A DNA stretch of 64,000 bases from Pisolithus tinctorius (GCA_024663395.1 JANFAH010000008.1:62001-126000); one strand, 5' to 3'; shown: positions 44,397 through 56,295, numbered from the stretch's first letter. The notes: generated from the letters alone by a model not told the origin. Translations and numbers: made by a program.

Positions 44397-46199
44397 TTAA
44401 TCTAAAACCAGCGGTCGCTCTGAAGTATCAGTCATGTCATCTGAAACCGCTTCCGGCTTATCAGCAGTTCTCGTTCCGGGAATCTGTAAGCTGTTCTGCC
44501 GGTATGTATATTTCCTCGATCTAGTCGAAGATGGGCACATGCTGCGGGACCTTGGAATGTTCCTTACCTCATTTCCTTTTGACATGCATGTCATGCTCAA
44601 TGCCTTACGAGACCTCGGAGCGGCGGATGTCGTTACAGGCGGCTTAGGCCAGTCTTCCAGATGGGGGAAGACGACCTGATGGGGATCGAAACCGGAGTCC
44701 AGTGAATTATGCGACGAAGGGATCGTTGAGAAAATGGAAGGTGATTTGAGAGGAAGCAATGTCGGATCAAGCAGTTCAGCACTGTCGACGACGACGACGA
44801 CATCACTACCTAATTGGCCGACATCGAATGATGGAGGCCGCGATGGACTCTGCAGCGTCAATTCGGATGATGACAACTTCTCAACCTCAACGACGGAGTG
44901 ACCGAGGTGAGTCTCGGTACTCGGCTTGGTGGTAGCCATAGTGAAGTCGAGGATTGTCACTGGCAATACGGGTGCAGATGTGCTGTTGATACTTAAGGAT
45001 CCAGACGTCGCTAACCATGGAACTCGACACACACCAAACACTGGAACCCATCAAGAATCTGTGACCCATCTTTCCTTGGCCGCGCATCCGTAATACCCAT
45101 CTCCTGATTGTCTCAGGGATGGCTCGCATTCGGTCAACACCGTCTTTGATGAAATCTTTCCGAAACGCAAACAGTCCAAAGAACAGCGCGGACTGGACCA
45201 TGACACCGATCCATTCCACTAATAAGACTGTTCTAACTGTTTCCGTAATCGCCCCAGAATGCCAGATTAAGACCTCGTCGAAGTTTCTGGATATCTGCGA
45301 TATGGGGAGCAGCCCAGGTGAGAGGATGTACCACATCCCCAACGTGTCCGCCGAGATTGAAAGCAAAACCTGCGTAACGGCCATGCCAACAAGACGAACA
45401 TACATGTTGCAAGTGAGAGAGGATGCTGACGATTTCCCATTATGTCGAGAGAACTGGACGCCGTGCACCAGGAAATGCCACCAAGCGGCCGCTACGAATC
45501 TGGCATGTGGACGAGCAGAGCGGACAATCAATGCAAACTTACCTGCATATCCAACAGCTCCGATCGCAAGAAATATCGGAGGTACCCAGACTACAAAGAT
45601 AGATGGAAGAGATGGATAAGTCGCCGGTCGACAGCCAAACCCCTCGTACAGGTCAAAACGACGAGGTTGAACCAGCAGATCTAGATCTCGATACGTGAGT
45701 CCATCTTTGTCGTCGTCACATATAAAAGTAAGAGAAACCTGATCTACGCACGAATGGCAGTATAGACGAACGGAAGAGCGAAACATATGATACATTCCAA
45801 CAAAATACGTTGTCGTTTTGATACAAACGCTGATGTTTGACTGAAGGACGCCAAACGCTCTAAATGGATACAGATACAAAGGTATGCTGCAGGCAGCGCA
45901 AAATGCGAAGCTGTGATGAAGCTCGACGCTTACATTTAAACACGTCAGTACGTGCATTTACACCGAGACTGCAGCCTAAGCAGAGACGTACATATGTCGC
46001 ACCACAGGGGGACCTTGATGTTGGCGTCGGTGGCCCAGATCAGGGCATCCACGGCGTATATAACATTGACGACCGACAGCCATCCTCCAACGGCCATCGC
46101 GGCAATATTGGAAGCGCGAAAGTAGCAAGTCAAAGGTGTAAGAACGAGCGCAGAAAGGAGAAAAGAGAAGGCCGACAATAAAACCTGTACTACAGGCAT
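44397..46199 (-). CDS. STE3: STE3-type pheromone receptor 2 (divergent)
   Basis: The start is ATG 46199 (MPVVQVLLSAFSFLLSALVL). Hallmarks are KVPLWCDI before an intron, FALPAAYLCICIHLERLASF in the second exon (read in a frame different from the long open one), RFDLYEGFGCRP, SSLTCNMYVRLVGMAVTQVL and VEWIGVMVQSALFFGLFAF. The C-terminal tail of about 200 residues is Ser/Pro-rich with Asp/Val runs and ends at 44397. It departs from the other three receptors: no PLPWHLQAWN signature in helix 2 and no PWISWxNTHY before helix 6. This fits the more distant subgroup that often includes non-mating receptor-like genes. Exon limits near 45740 and 45540 are approximate. Confidence 0.85.
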
Positions 46200-46848
46200 G
46201 ATAGGAGCGTCGGGAGAACGGAGAACGAACGAAGGTATCCAAGAAGTCGGGAGGGACTCGGACAACCGCAGTCCATTTTTAAATGGAATAAACCCGAGAG
46301 CATGCGAAGTCGTGGAGCCAAAAATACAAGGAACATACCAACACAACTGCCTTCGAAACACTGATACGCTCACAGCCACGAAAATCACAAGGGTCGGATG
46401 TCAGTAGTCAATCATCCACGATGTAACAGTCCCAAAAGGAGCAAGAATGAAGGTAGTCACCGGAAATGGTAGTGTGAAAGTTTCAAGCTCATGCTCAAGC
46501 AACCAGCTAAATTCCCAAGCACTGGCAGTGCAATTTATGGAAGCTAGTAAGCCCAAAAATAAGTAAGTTATACCTGCGGGCGGTGCAGCGATCAGAAGAT
46601 GACTCGGTGAGAAAAATGCAAAGACGACATACTGGTATGCAAAACGACCCAACAATACGCGGAAATAAAATATCTCCAGAATAAATGATGCGGTATCATG
46701 AGCAGAAAACGAAATACAGCCCGAGAAACTGAGATATCATGTTGGTGATACATCGAGGAAGTCATAAGGTGTGACATATAAAGGCCAACAACAAATTCTC
46801 AAGACGAACAAGTACTACAAGAGCGAAAAGGTTGCTCACGAAGGACAA
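46200..46848. other. Intergenic
   Basis: A hydrophobic minus-strand frame at 46401-46655 has no start context or homology that I can see. No pheromone-like ORF is present. Confidence 0.45.
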
Positions 46849-48284
46849 TCACAGAAACGGAGGAGAGCCACGGAAGCTGTAGACTTCCCCGGAAAGAAGA
46901 TAAGCAATCAGGTAACGCAAAGGGAGAGTAATGAGGTCGCCAATACCAAAGAATAACTTCAAGCCCAAAATGTGGAACGGAGACGGGGCGACATGTATGG
47001 TAGGCTGAAAGGCGGCACGTTCGGGTATGGTCTCAAGTGAGATAGGCGGAGAACGACATAAACCAGATTTCTGACAGGATCGCAACCGCGACGGACTCGT
47101 GGGTCGCGTGTTTCCAGCCGCCCAGTACGGTTTGAGTATCTTCAGCTGTTCCTCCAGTGAAGAAAGCAAAGTAGGTGACACAGGATCTGCGCGGATTTCC
47201 CTCCTTTCCAGTAGTGACTCGACGTCCTTCTCCAGCCTACACAGCCTTGTTTCATGAGCGTTCTTTGCGGCTTCTAACTTTTTCTCTTGTCTCCGTACAC
47301 CTCTTTCCATACCTTCGTAAGTTTCCTCCACGTTCGCGTAAATCTCATTCGAGACGGCCTCCACCCGCGCCTGCGACTCCCGGAGTTGTGTTTCTAGCAA
47401 TGCGACCTTTTCAGTTAGAAGTTTTAAATGTTCCTGCGCTTTCTCCATCTCCGAGGGAGGATAGTGGACTAAATCATGCAGATCGGTAACTCTTTGCCGG
47501 AGGCGTGACACAAGATGATTCCAGGGTCGTAGGCCGGTAGCAAGGACGAAGAGTGTAATGCTGAACCAGGATATGGAAGCTGAAAGGGAGTCGCAGATGA
47601 AGCGCAGTAGCAGCGCACCGAGACATGGTGACAAGATGGTTAACGCAAGGTAAAATAGCTCGAAAGCACGCAATTCAGAAGAAGCGATGCGGGTGTACCG
47701 GTCTTCGGTGGATGCATCTTCGCTCGAAGGGTATGATCGACGCCGTGGCCTCGATAATTGATACAGATTCCAGGGCACTACATTGCTCGTTGGTACGAGG
47801 TCGTTTTTAAGATGTGACAACGCCACTTACCCTCGATTATTTGGTGCAAGTAAAAGACAAGCAGAAGGAGAAGTACCACGTTTTTCACGTGGTCACCGCC
47901 AGTCAACCAGTTTCCTACAGGCGAGACTAGGGCAACCGTAATGGCGAGGTCGAATTCGTACCATGCTTTCATCCTATGTTCCACGTTTTTCTCCCTCACA
48001 TCCGGCGAAGGTCGCTGAGAGAAAAAGGTACGGCGTGCGGATATAGTTTCTGCCTCTTCCGATACCGCTGTTCCTATGTCGGTATCGCTCTCTGGATCAT
48101 CCTCGCTCTGAGTGTCGGGGCTAGATTCTTCCTGGGACTGGGAAGAAATCTTGTAATCAGGGCGTGTAACCTTTTGAAGAGTTGCGTCGCTGACGTGCCC
48201 CATGACGTTCGTATACCCTTCTTTGATGCCCTTGAATTCCCGGGACAAGGGAGATCTTTGCCGCAGAAAAATCCCCTTCATCAT
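46849..48284 (-). CDS. Membrane protein with coiled coil, unknown, inside the receptor cluster
   Basis: Two exons, 48284-47831 and 47777-46849. The intron 47778-47830 (GTAAGT..ATGTAG) joins two long frames to 460 residues. The N-terminal 90 residues are acidic and Ser-rich (QSEDDPESDTDIGTAVSEEA). Then comes AWYEFDLAITVALVSPVGNW with a membrane helix (NVVLLLLLVFYLHQII). A second pair of membrane helices follows (FELFYLALTILSPCLGALLL, SISWFSITLFVLATGL). A coiled coil of about 100 residues (EKAQEHLKLLTEKVALLETQ and onward) and a final hydrophobic stretch (LKLFFGIGDLITLPLRYLIA) complete it. It could be an ER or nuclear-envelope protein. It is not a receptor, and its presence among receptors may be only positional. 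Confidence 0.8.
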
Positions 48285-48675
48285 CCTCAGGGAAACATGA
48301 TCGAGCGATTCGGAGTTAGAACTCTACTTCAATGTCATAGTCGGAGCTGGAAATCCCACCGACAGTGAAATCCAGCACAAAGAACTAAGTAACAGATAAC
48401 AGTAACCACACTAGCGATACAGAAGTATGGAAAGTAACCAGCAAGTATGCCTGTACACCAGAGGTGAAAATTCCGCAATTCATTATCATTGCCCTCAGAA
48501 TGAACGAACGAAGTCATCGATAAAAGCGATGGAAATAAAAAAAGTAATAAATAAATGGCCGAGGGAGAGCCAATGGGGTGCTGAATAGATAGATGTGAGT
48601 ATAGGGAACACATATTAGTCTATCCAGAAAGATACGCACCTCATTGTCCACTGTGGCCCAATATCAATTGGAAAG
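48285..48675. other. Intergenic
   Basis: Short spacer between the coiled-coil gene and the precursor gene at 48676. Nothing is recognised. Confidence 0.45.
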
Positions 48676-48816
48676 TTACGCAATGACGCATAAGAAGCCG
48701 GTGAGACCACTGTTGTATTCCTGATCAGTCGGTATGGATGAAGTTTCCATGGATGGCGGCAGCGGAGGCTCTTCCGCGAGCAAAAGTGACTCGAAGTCAG
48801 TGGTAAACGAGTCCAT
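48676..48816 (-). CDS. Pheromone precursor 1 (CaaX box CVIA)
   Basis: A 46-residue frame from ATG 48816 to TAA. It begins MDSFTTDFES and ends TGFLCVIA. The last four residues form a CaaX box: Cys43 would be farnesylated, VIA removed and the Cys methylated. Residues 31-34 (DQEY) mark the likely processing site, giving a mature peptide near NSGLTGFLC. Length, MDSF start and acidic Pro-rich middle fit basidiomycete mating pheromone precursors. It is about 80% identical to the precursor at 56717, on the opposite strand. TATAAAG lies about 100 nt upstream (48912-48918). The nearest receptor is receptor 3, 1.4 kb away on the same strand. Confidence 0.93.
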   Translation of the reverse strand: MDSFTTDFESLLLAEEPPLPPSMETSSIPTDQEYNSGLTGFLCVIA

Positions 48817-48911
48817 TGGAAAGACCGAGCAAGAGAGTGCTTCAGCTAACGCCGTGAATAGTGGAAAGCTGGGATATGTTATGGTATACCCTATTAACTG
48901 ACCAGGTTACA

Positions 48912-48918
48912 CTTTATA
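48912..48918 (-). promoter_or_regulatory. TATA-like box of pheromone precursor 1
   Basis: Minus strand TATAAAG about 100 nt before the ATG. The paralogue at 56717 has TATAAAG at a similar distance with related flanks, which supports function. Confidence 0.55.
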
Positions 48919-50238
48919 TTCCGCACGAACCTCAATGGCCCCATTGTTCGCCGGTTTGATCACTTGATGCTCCATTGTCCATAGGTGATAGGAGAGCTCG
49001 GGTATAAATAATAGTCAATACCTACAACTGCGCCCTTAAGTCATTATGTAATAATGCCAAACACAATAATGGCTGGTTATGCTGTCCATAGCGCATCTTA
49101 GAGGTGCGCAATGTCCCTGCTTGCAAACAGCCCCGACAAAAGGACGTGTTTCGTATTTTTCCGTTAGAAGAGTTCCCCTCATTTTCTCGACGGCACAAAC
49201 GGATCGGTGGTTTTACACGGTCCTTATGAAGCAGCAAGTAATTAATGTTGCCACCGTTCGTGGTACGTTTGCGGTACTCCTTTTCTCTGACCTGTAGACT
49301 GTAAATGTTTGAATCCTGCGATAGGCCGGTTGATAGCTCTCTGAGTGGGTAGCAAGCTTTCAGGAGGACGGACAGTGAATAGTGCAGTCGTCTTATTCAC
49401 AATCGGTGGCAGATGGGGAAGCTGGAGTTATAGACTGGAATGTGGTGGGTCTCTAGGGAATTTCCATTAAGTCCAGGATCGTGTCTGCTCATCACAAGTG
49501 CATCTTGATATTTGTACCCCACGGTGCATCTAACTACATCCGCTCAAGGCCTTCCAGGCTACGCTTAGAGGTAGAGTTCTGCAGTGCGGTCTGAAGAACA
49601 GTCACCAGTTGTAGTTCAGCGGGAGCGAATTGGAGATGGCGAACTTGCACAATTCCCTTCTGCTGAGATCAACCAAGCACGGTACATTGGACTCAACCGC
49701 AGTCGAAGGTTTAATAAAGCAAGTCATTCAAAACGGATGTCATCACCCAGGATGAAGCCTGAAGACAATACATTGATTGCACTTCTCCTGTAAGTTTGGC
49801 ACGTCTTCACATTGCCTTTAGAATACACAACATCCCACTGAGTTCGCTCACTAAATTTGTTCGCCGAGTCTGATCGCGCATGTAGAGCATTAGTCAGCGA
49901 CTGCCTGTGGTGCCGCTACGAATGTGAGTGATTTACAAGTTACCCAGCAACATGCGGTGTCTTCGCACACTGAGCGACCTACACTTCACCCCCCGAAGCT
50001 TTGTTGATGCAGAGGGTATAAAATTACAGTGATATTGAGAGTCTAGTACGGCAGCATGTAACAAATACAAGAGTAAAAGTGTTTGCTAGGAAATCGAAAG
50101 GGCATATAGCACTTTTGCCATACAAGTTCAATGAGTGGGATGTCAGTGAATGCATGTAGAAATACAGTATCGGACGTCGCGGGTAGCACCTTCCTCCGAC
50201 TACCGCCTAGTGCAAGGCAAGGATTAGTCGTGGCGTCG
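48919..50238. other. Intergenic (1.3 kb)
   Basis: No gene is seen. CaaX-like endings at 49819 (CCVF) and about 49578 (CSAV) lack an upstream ATG. The open frame at 49584-49793 is unsupported. Confidence 0.5.
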
Positions 50239-51958
50239 TTAAAGTGCAATTGCATACTGCGTTTCGACAGAGACAGCAATACTCGCGTCAAGGCAGTGCG
50301 ACATCCGAGCATCGTTAATGCCAACTGGGAAGACACTCGGCAGTGTGAACGGATGGTGGGAGGTAGAGACATCACTGAGGCTCACGGAGCCAGGATGTGA
50401 AGATGAGCATTTCGTTCCGATATCACTTTGCCTCGTGTTGCAATCAAACTCGGAAAAGTCGGTAGCCGTGGGTGAGACCTCTTTCTCTCCGGAATATCGA
50501 GGTAGCGTAAGTGGCGAACAATTGATCGTCTTCCCGAAGTCCGGTCGATTTGAATAGCCCTTCGAAGAGGATCCAAAAGATGATTCTCGCTTAACGTCAG
50601 AAGGAAACGAGGCGACATAGACGGGTAACGAATCAGATGTAACCTCATCCACGGACTTGTGAAGACTCCACTTCCACCTAGTACTAGACGTAAATGTTGC
50701 GTTGCCGGATGTAAGACGGAAGCTTACCTTGGTGCCGGACGTCGGGCGGACTGAGAAGTTGGCTTGTAACCAAAGAACCTGACAATCGACAGGAGGATGG
50801 CACAATAGCGTTTACGTGCCTCAGCGGCAAAGCCGAATAGGGCAAAGAATAGTAGCCCGCATGCAGGAAATAACCACCGAGACATTTCCACAGAAGCAAC
50901 GTAACCCTGATTACTTTGCCAGATAACAGCGGGGTAAAGACCAACGTGCGAAAAGTTGTAATGAGTGTTATCCCAAGATATCCATGGTTGAATTGGGACA
51001 GCTTCATTTGAGATGCAAAGAGTGGCGATGCTTATAGGAATGGTGGACGACATTTCGGTACAGGCTAAAGCCATCAAACGAATGTACTGGCCGACGTTCA
51101 TTGAGGTATTCGATGTAATTAGCTGATTGAATTCCAATCGGCGCCTATAGAACGCTCGCAAGGTCAAAGCTAATCAATAAACACAAATGAACATGCATAA
51201 AGGTGAAAGAAAGGTCAGACATACCTGAAAACATGAACGATATGGAACCCAGGAGCGTGGGCCACATAAAAACGATAAAATATGCAGGAAGGGTGTTATA
51301 GATCGACGGCCAGCATCCAACATCCTCCAGGATATCAAAGCGATGACCTATACATGATAAACACCAGTATTTAGCATCACACCCTATCACATACCTTGTA
51401 CAACATAATCTGTCAGGGAATGTCAAAACTCTATCGTGCAAGTAATGCAGGACCGGCTTACGCAACGCCATAACCGTAACTGGTATCCCGATAGTGATAC
51501 CAAGATCAACCATAACAGCGCGGCGCTTCTGCAGATTGTCGTTCAGAGCCAATACTTTGCGTTGAACTGAAACCTACATCTTGGCGAGTCACAGTGACGG
51601 ACTGTATGACAGCTATTTTGTATAGCCTTCGGCTAATGCACAGCCCAGCAGCTGGTATTCCAACACTGGCACCAATGAACAGTTTGGTTGCTATGTGGAG
51701 GAGAAATCAGCGGACGGTGACAGAAGGAGAGTAGAACGACATACATATATCACACCATACCGGCGCGACATTCAATACACTGTTGCGCCAAACGACGGAA
51801 TTCACGAAGTGCAACAAGCAAGCCAATGCTGTCCAAGTAATGTACATGCAAGTACCAGAGTTCCACGCTTGTAGATGCCACGGCAGAGGAATAAGCACAG
51901 CGATGAAACCCAGGAAGGCAAAAACTGGGAATAGCGGGTACGTGGGATTAATGTTCAT
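50239..51958 (-). CDS. STE3: STE3-type pheromone receptor 3
   Basis: The start is ATG 51958 (MNINPTYPLFPVFAFLGF). An upstream in-frame ATG at 51988 is less family-like. Signatures are PLPWHLQAWNSGTC, FVNSVVW, APVWCDI, then GIPAAGLCISRRLYKIA, QKRRAVMVDLGIT, GHRFDILEDVGCWPSIYNTL, TLRAFYRRRLEFNQLI, QYIRLMALACTEM, PIQPWISWDNTHYNFS and FALFGFAAEARKRY. The cytoplasmic tail of about 170 residues is Ser/Thr-rich and ends at 50239. All hallmarks are intact. It is the closest relative of receptor 4 in this window, lies divergent to it, and has a pheromone gene on each side (48676 and 53166). It is a good candidate for a mating-specificity receptor. Confidence 0.93.
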
Positions 51959-53165
51959 GGCGATATACTTCCCAGAGATGAAGAGCACCGGCTGGGGGGG
52001 GAATGAGAGGAGTTGTAAGAGTAGAGGCTACCGGGCATCTTTATGGTTCCGCAAGTTGTCGGTAAGAAACAATGGGCGGAGTTGGATGGAGGTAGCTCCT
52101 TTGTCCCTCATTACATAAACATGACCTTATGTCACATGTGTGACTCGTGACAAGTCGAGTTTGGTATGACTTTGAATCTGAGGTTAAATATTTAAATCCT
52201 CAAGAGCGCATGGGTAGTCTGCATTCCAAATTTGCTGACGCGGAGTTTGTGATCCATCTATTGACGTCCAATTTCAGAAGGGCCCGATACACAACTTGAT
52301 CAGGAAGCGAATAGATGATTTGAACCTGTCACTGCCCGGTCGTGACCGTGATTTCACCGTTCCCTGTCCTACTGACTGAGGAACTTCGAAGTTACGGATA
52401 CGGTGTGGTACTGACAGTCTATTCGTTGTGCAGTTGCAGGCAGAGCTCTATTTCATCTCAGTCCAAGCCATCGATGTGAACGTTGCAGCGTTGACGACAA
52501 CTGTGAGAGTGAGATTTACTTCGACTTGGGGATGAGGATGAGTCTATAAGACAAATTAGTGTGTGGAAGTGAATTTACGGATTTTGCTAGTGTTGGGGTG
52601 GCAGCGCGTTTGCACCAGAGTAGTGCCCTGCATATTGTTCACCATAAATCGAGCGTTCTGCAGGGAGGTGGACCTTCAAAATGATCATTAATTTCATGTA
52701 GGTCACACCCAACTTAGTGCATTGCGCGGCAACTAGATAGGTGGAAGGCAAATCGAGCCAAAGCCAATGGGGATATCCAACTATGCAGGCTATCGAAAGT
52801 GAAGACTACTACATATACCATCATGGGGGGACGATTGACCGAAGGACGACATTTGAAAAACGGCACGCACGCAGGCAGAGCCCAGCTAGCAGCTCTACGT
52901 GTTGCCGCTGAAACACCCAACTCTGAAGGAGAAAATGAGCCGCAGAACTCAGGATGTGACTACAGAGTTAAGATACTAAGGATACAGAGCAAATAAGCGA
53001 ATAAGAAATAAATAACGTGGTGGTAATTAAGCATGAAATTCGAAAGTTTCCAAATTTATGGAAGCCGCCACTAGATCTGTAGGAAAGTCAAAGTCAGCTA
53101 ACTGGGGACACCCAACGCATACTGAAGACCCGCCTGAGAGCCATATCATCGTCACCCTCGAGCGC
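51959..53165. other. Intergenic (1.2 kb) upstream of receptor 3
   Basis: I read both strands for further precursor genes and found none. A low-quality frame lies at 52799-52996. This is the presumed promoter region of receptor 3. Confidence 0.5.
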
Positions 53166-53327
53166 TTAAGCAATAGTGCAAAAGCTACTGTAGTAGCCAA
53201 CTAGACTGTCCGAATCGACTGGGGGGGTCTCTTCGTATGGCGGAGAACATTGCAAAATATCAGCACGCAGTGGATGTTCGGGGATATCAGCTGTGTCAAA
53301 GATAGTGAAAGTTGCGAATAGGTCCAT
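53166..53327 (-). CDS. Pheromone precursor 2 (CaaX box CTIA)
   Basis: A 53-residue frame from ATG 53327 (MDLFATFTIFDTADIPEHPL) to TAA at 53166, ending YYSSFCTIA. The CaaX box CTIA predicts farnesylated Cys50. The sequence upstream is acidic and Pro-rich (YEETPPVDSDS). The mature peptide cannot be fixed, but LVGYYSSFC is likely its C-terminal part. It is unlike the CVIA pair, so it probably has a different receptor specificity. It lies between the divergent receptors 3 and 4, 0.3 kb from the receptor 4 start. Confidence 0.9.
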   Translation of the reverse strand: MDLFATFTIFDTADIPEHPLRADILQCSPPYEETPPVDSDSLVGYYSSFCTIA

Positions 53328-53618
53328 GACGTCGGCGCAGAGACTGGTTGAACGCAGCTGATGTCGGTGCAGAAAAACTTGGCTTTACCTTGCAGCCATT
53401 CGGTTTTATATGTACTTGGTTCGCAGTCCAGCATCATAGTCGGTTTCGAACTCCGCTTGTTGGCGGTCCACTCTCCGATGCCCATTGTGGGCCGTGGCAG
53501 TCAACGTTTCGCTTACCATTGTCTAGCGTATTTGCTTTGTTCTTCAGGACAATCAAAATGCGCCTCGTCACCTATCCAAGGAGTGTTTCCCTTCTCTCTC
53601 ACACCGACGACACTTGTT

Positions 53619-55035
53619 ATGTCTGGCTTGGATTATCCCACATTCCCAGTTTTCGCGTTCCTTGGGCTGCTAGCCTCCATTTTACCACTTCCTTGGCATT
53701 TGCAAGCATGGAATGCTGGAACATGCTACTACATGATATGGACTGCTCTCGCTTGTCTCAACCAGTTTATCAACTCCATTGTCTGGCACGGGAATGTGAT
53801 AAACTGGGCTCCGGTCTGGTGCGACATATGTGAGTTGGCTTATTCCTTCTTGCTCCCATTCATTAAAATACGTTCAGCTATCCGCATAATGCTGGGTTCC
53901 TCGGTCGGTATACCCGCGGCTTCTCTTTGCATAAATCGTCGACTGTACAAAATTGCGAAAGTGCAAGCAGTAACGGTTACACGTGCTGAGGTATATCAGC
54001 ATATTCGTTTTTTTATCCCCATGTTCATCTTGTCCTCCAGAAACGTCGTGCAGTGCTCATTGACACGCTCATATGCGTGTTGTTCCCCGCGATATTTGTC
54101 GCGTTGCGTGAGTATCCTCATGATGCGGAGGGTGCATGGACTAAATGGAGTACAGAATACGTCAATCAAGGTCATCGATTTGACATCTATGAGGATGTTG
54201 GATGCTACCCTTTCATATATAATACAATCGTGGCATTCTTGCTTACCGACATCTGGCCAATTATTGTTGGTCTCATTTCTGCTGTATACTGTGGTAGGCT
54301 GTTTCACATGCGATGGCTTCGATTAGGCTAATTTCTACAGGACTATCTTTGCGTGCCTTTTATCAAAGGCGTGCTCAGCTTAGCCATTTCTTGTCCTCGA
54401 ATACCACCCTCACCGCCAGCCGTTACTTCAGATTAATGGCACTTTCCTCTACTGAGCTCTGTTGTACTATTCCTCTGGCGTCATTCATGATCTGGGTCAA
54501 TGCTTCTGCGGCCCCAGTCGAGCCGTGGATTAGCTGGGAGAACACCCACTATGACTTTTCTCTCGTGGGTCAATACCCCTCTGTTCTGTGGACCCAAGAT
54601 TACCTGTTCGTGGTTGCGGTGCAACTTACGCGGTGGTTGGTCGTCGCATGCGCTTTCATCTTCTTCGCATTCTTTGGATTTGCTGCTGAGGCGCGCAAGA
54701 ATTATCGAGCTGCGTTTGGAGCTGTTGTGAAGTTTCTTGGATTCCACCCTGGTGCATTGGCGCCTTCTAGGTATGAGCTTTGGACTTTCCAAGCAGATTT
54801 TGGCGTATCTCAAGTATCCTACAGATCACAAGCAACTGCACGGCCGGTTATGGTGGCCTCCGATCATTCATTACCTGTTTACATCGCTAAGGAGAAGGAT
54901 CGTCTGAGCTTCCCAGACTCGATTGCGAAGTTGAGTGACGAAACGGAAAGTGTCTGCCTAGATTTCACGCCATCGGAGGCCTCCTTTCCAGGCATTCCTT
55001 CTAAAACCACGCATCCTATTGGTCTTGCTGTCTGA
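53619..55035 (+). CDS. STE3: STE3-type pheromone receptor 4
   Basis: The start is ATG 53619 (MSGLDYPTFPVFAFLGLLAS). Signatures are PLPWHLQAWNAGTC, FINSIVW and APVWCDI. Introns include 53830-53877 (GTGAGT..TTCAG), one near 53995-54040, GTGAGT..TACAG before YVNQGHRFDIYEDVGCYP, and GTAGGC..CTACAG before LSLRAFYQRRAQLSHF. Then come SRYFRLMALSSTEL, PVEPWISWENTHYDFS and FAFFGFAAEARKNYR. The tail of about 110 residues is Ser-rich and ends GLAV at 55035. The family hallmarks are complete. It is paired with the precursor genes at 53166, 56071 and 56717. Confidence 0.95.
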
Positions 55036-56070
55036 ATCACTTGTATTCTATCGTCTGTTTCATGTTTGGCCAACGCAGGGTTCTATTCCGTTCCCTTTGA
55101 TAACTCATTACGTCGTTCCTTTACCATCACGCATAGATCTGTCTTGTTTACTACTTAATATGTATCTATATCCTCGCCCGTGGCTCAATCCTAATCAGAT
55201 GGCTGCGCTGTGATCGACCCTTGATCAAGTTTGCACCGAAGAAGGCACTGGGGGGTCTTGCAGAGCTTTGGCGTTGCCTACTCATGAGGAACGCCCGTCA
55301 GCGGGAGCAGTGGGTGCGGGTATATGTGTTTATGTAAATAAAAGAATAGGTTAGAATGGCTTGTGCATAATCAAGGAGCAGTTGAGTTGAACGGAATAGC
55401 CGGAGCAGTCCGTCAAGGAACTGCTGAACTAGCAAACTCGAATGAGTCGAGAAAATGAGAGCTTACAAGGCTTCCAGTACCTGGGAACCGGAATGAAATG
55501 GACTGAAGAGGCTCGACGGATACGATGGCCCTCATATTCAGATACCCAGGCTTTAGATTGCGCTGTAGCTAAGGGTACGACACTAACCAGTGTGCGCAGG
55601 CGCGCACTATCCGATCGACCTATGCAGGTGTCTCGACAGTCACGACGCGAAGAACAGGCATAATATCTCGCTCTGTCCCCCCCGCGGCGGCATTCCCTCT
55701 GCGTTCCGACCACCACGATCCTCCGTATAAACCATACCCTGTATTCGTATCCTATTTTACTGCGCAACGACGTAAACCCAAAATAATTCCTATTGCCAGT
55801 TCAGTGAACATTTTATGAGTAGAATCGTCGGCATGCATACATGGCGGGTGACCGTTGTACACGGAAGTGATCTAGAATACAAACTATGAAACTCCAATGG
55901 CCTCAACAGGGAGCACAGCCCGTAAAGATAAACGAATGCTTGTCCGGACAGCGATAATAGTTGACTGAATAAATAGTTATAACAGACATGTTAAGACTAT
56001 CTCGACATATTAGCCCCAAATTCAAGGAAGGTAGACATATGCACACGTACCTAGCGGGAGAATGAAATAT
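55036..56070. other. Intergenic (1 kb)
   Basis: No supported gene. CaaX-like endings CAPC (55903-55989, minus), CATT and CAVK were examined and rejected. Confidence 0.5.
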
Positions 56071-56295
56071 TCAACAGATGATACAAAAGCCGCCAATGCC
56101 AGTGAATCCGGCATTTATTTCCTGATCAACGGGGAAAGGTGCGTCGACGACGGCGTCGGCGGATTGCGTCGCGGCGACGTGGAAATTCCGCGCAAAGCCA
56201 CCCCGCTCCCATCCAAAGTATTCTTCGTCAGCATGTATTGGGTCGTCTCCTACAGCGTCGCTGGTAATATCAAGGATTGAGATGAAGGCGTCCAT
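56071..56295 (-). CDS. Pheromone precursor 3 (CaaX box CIIC)
   Basis: A 74-residue frame from ATG 56295 (MDAFISILDITSDAVGDDPI) to TGA at 56071, ending GIGGFCIIC. An upstream in-frame ATG at 56313 exists, but MDAF is the usual precursor start. The CaaX box CIIC ends in Cys, which is accepted by farnesyltransferase but is less common than Ala. The DQEIN motif about 15 residues before the end matches DQEYN in precursors 1 and 4 and suggests a mature peptide near NAGFTGIGGFC. It is longer than the others because of an extra acidic middle part. Confidence 0.87.
   Translation of the reverse strand: MDAFISILDITSDAVGDDPIHADEEYFGWERGGFARNFHVAATQSADAVVDAPFPVDQEINAGFTGIGGFCIIC

Noticed and set aside
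49584..49793. Plus-strand 69-codon frame in the receptor cluster
   Set aside because: Ends without a Cys box, basic composition, and no precursor or protein features.
49819..49833. Minus-strand ending CCVF
   Set aside because: Stop codon four residues upstream region and no ATG.
55903..55989. Minus-strand 28-residue ORF ending CAPC, with ATG
   Set aside because: The box is not Cys-aliphatic-aliphatic, the frame is very short, and it has no acidic precursor region.
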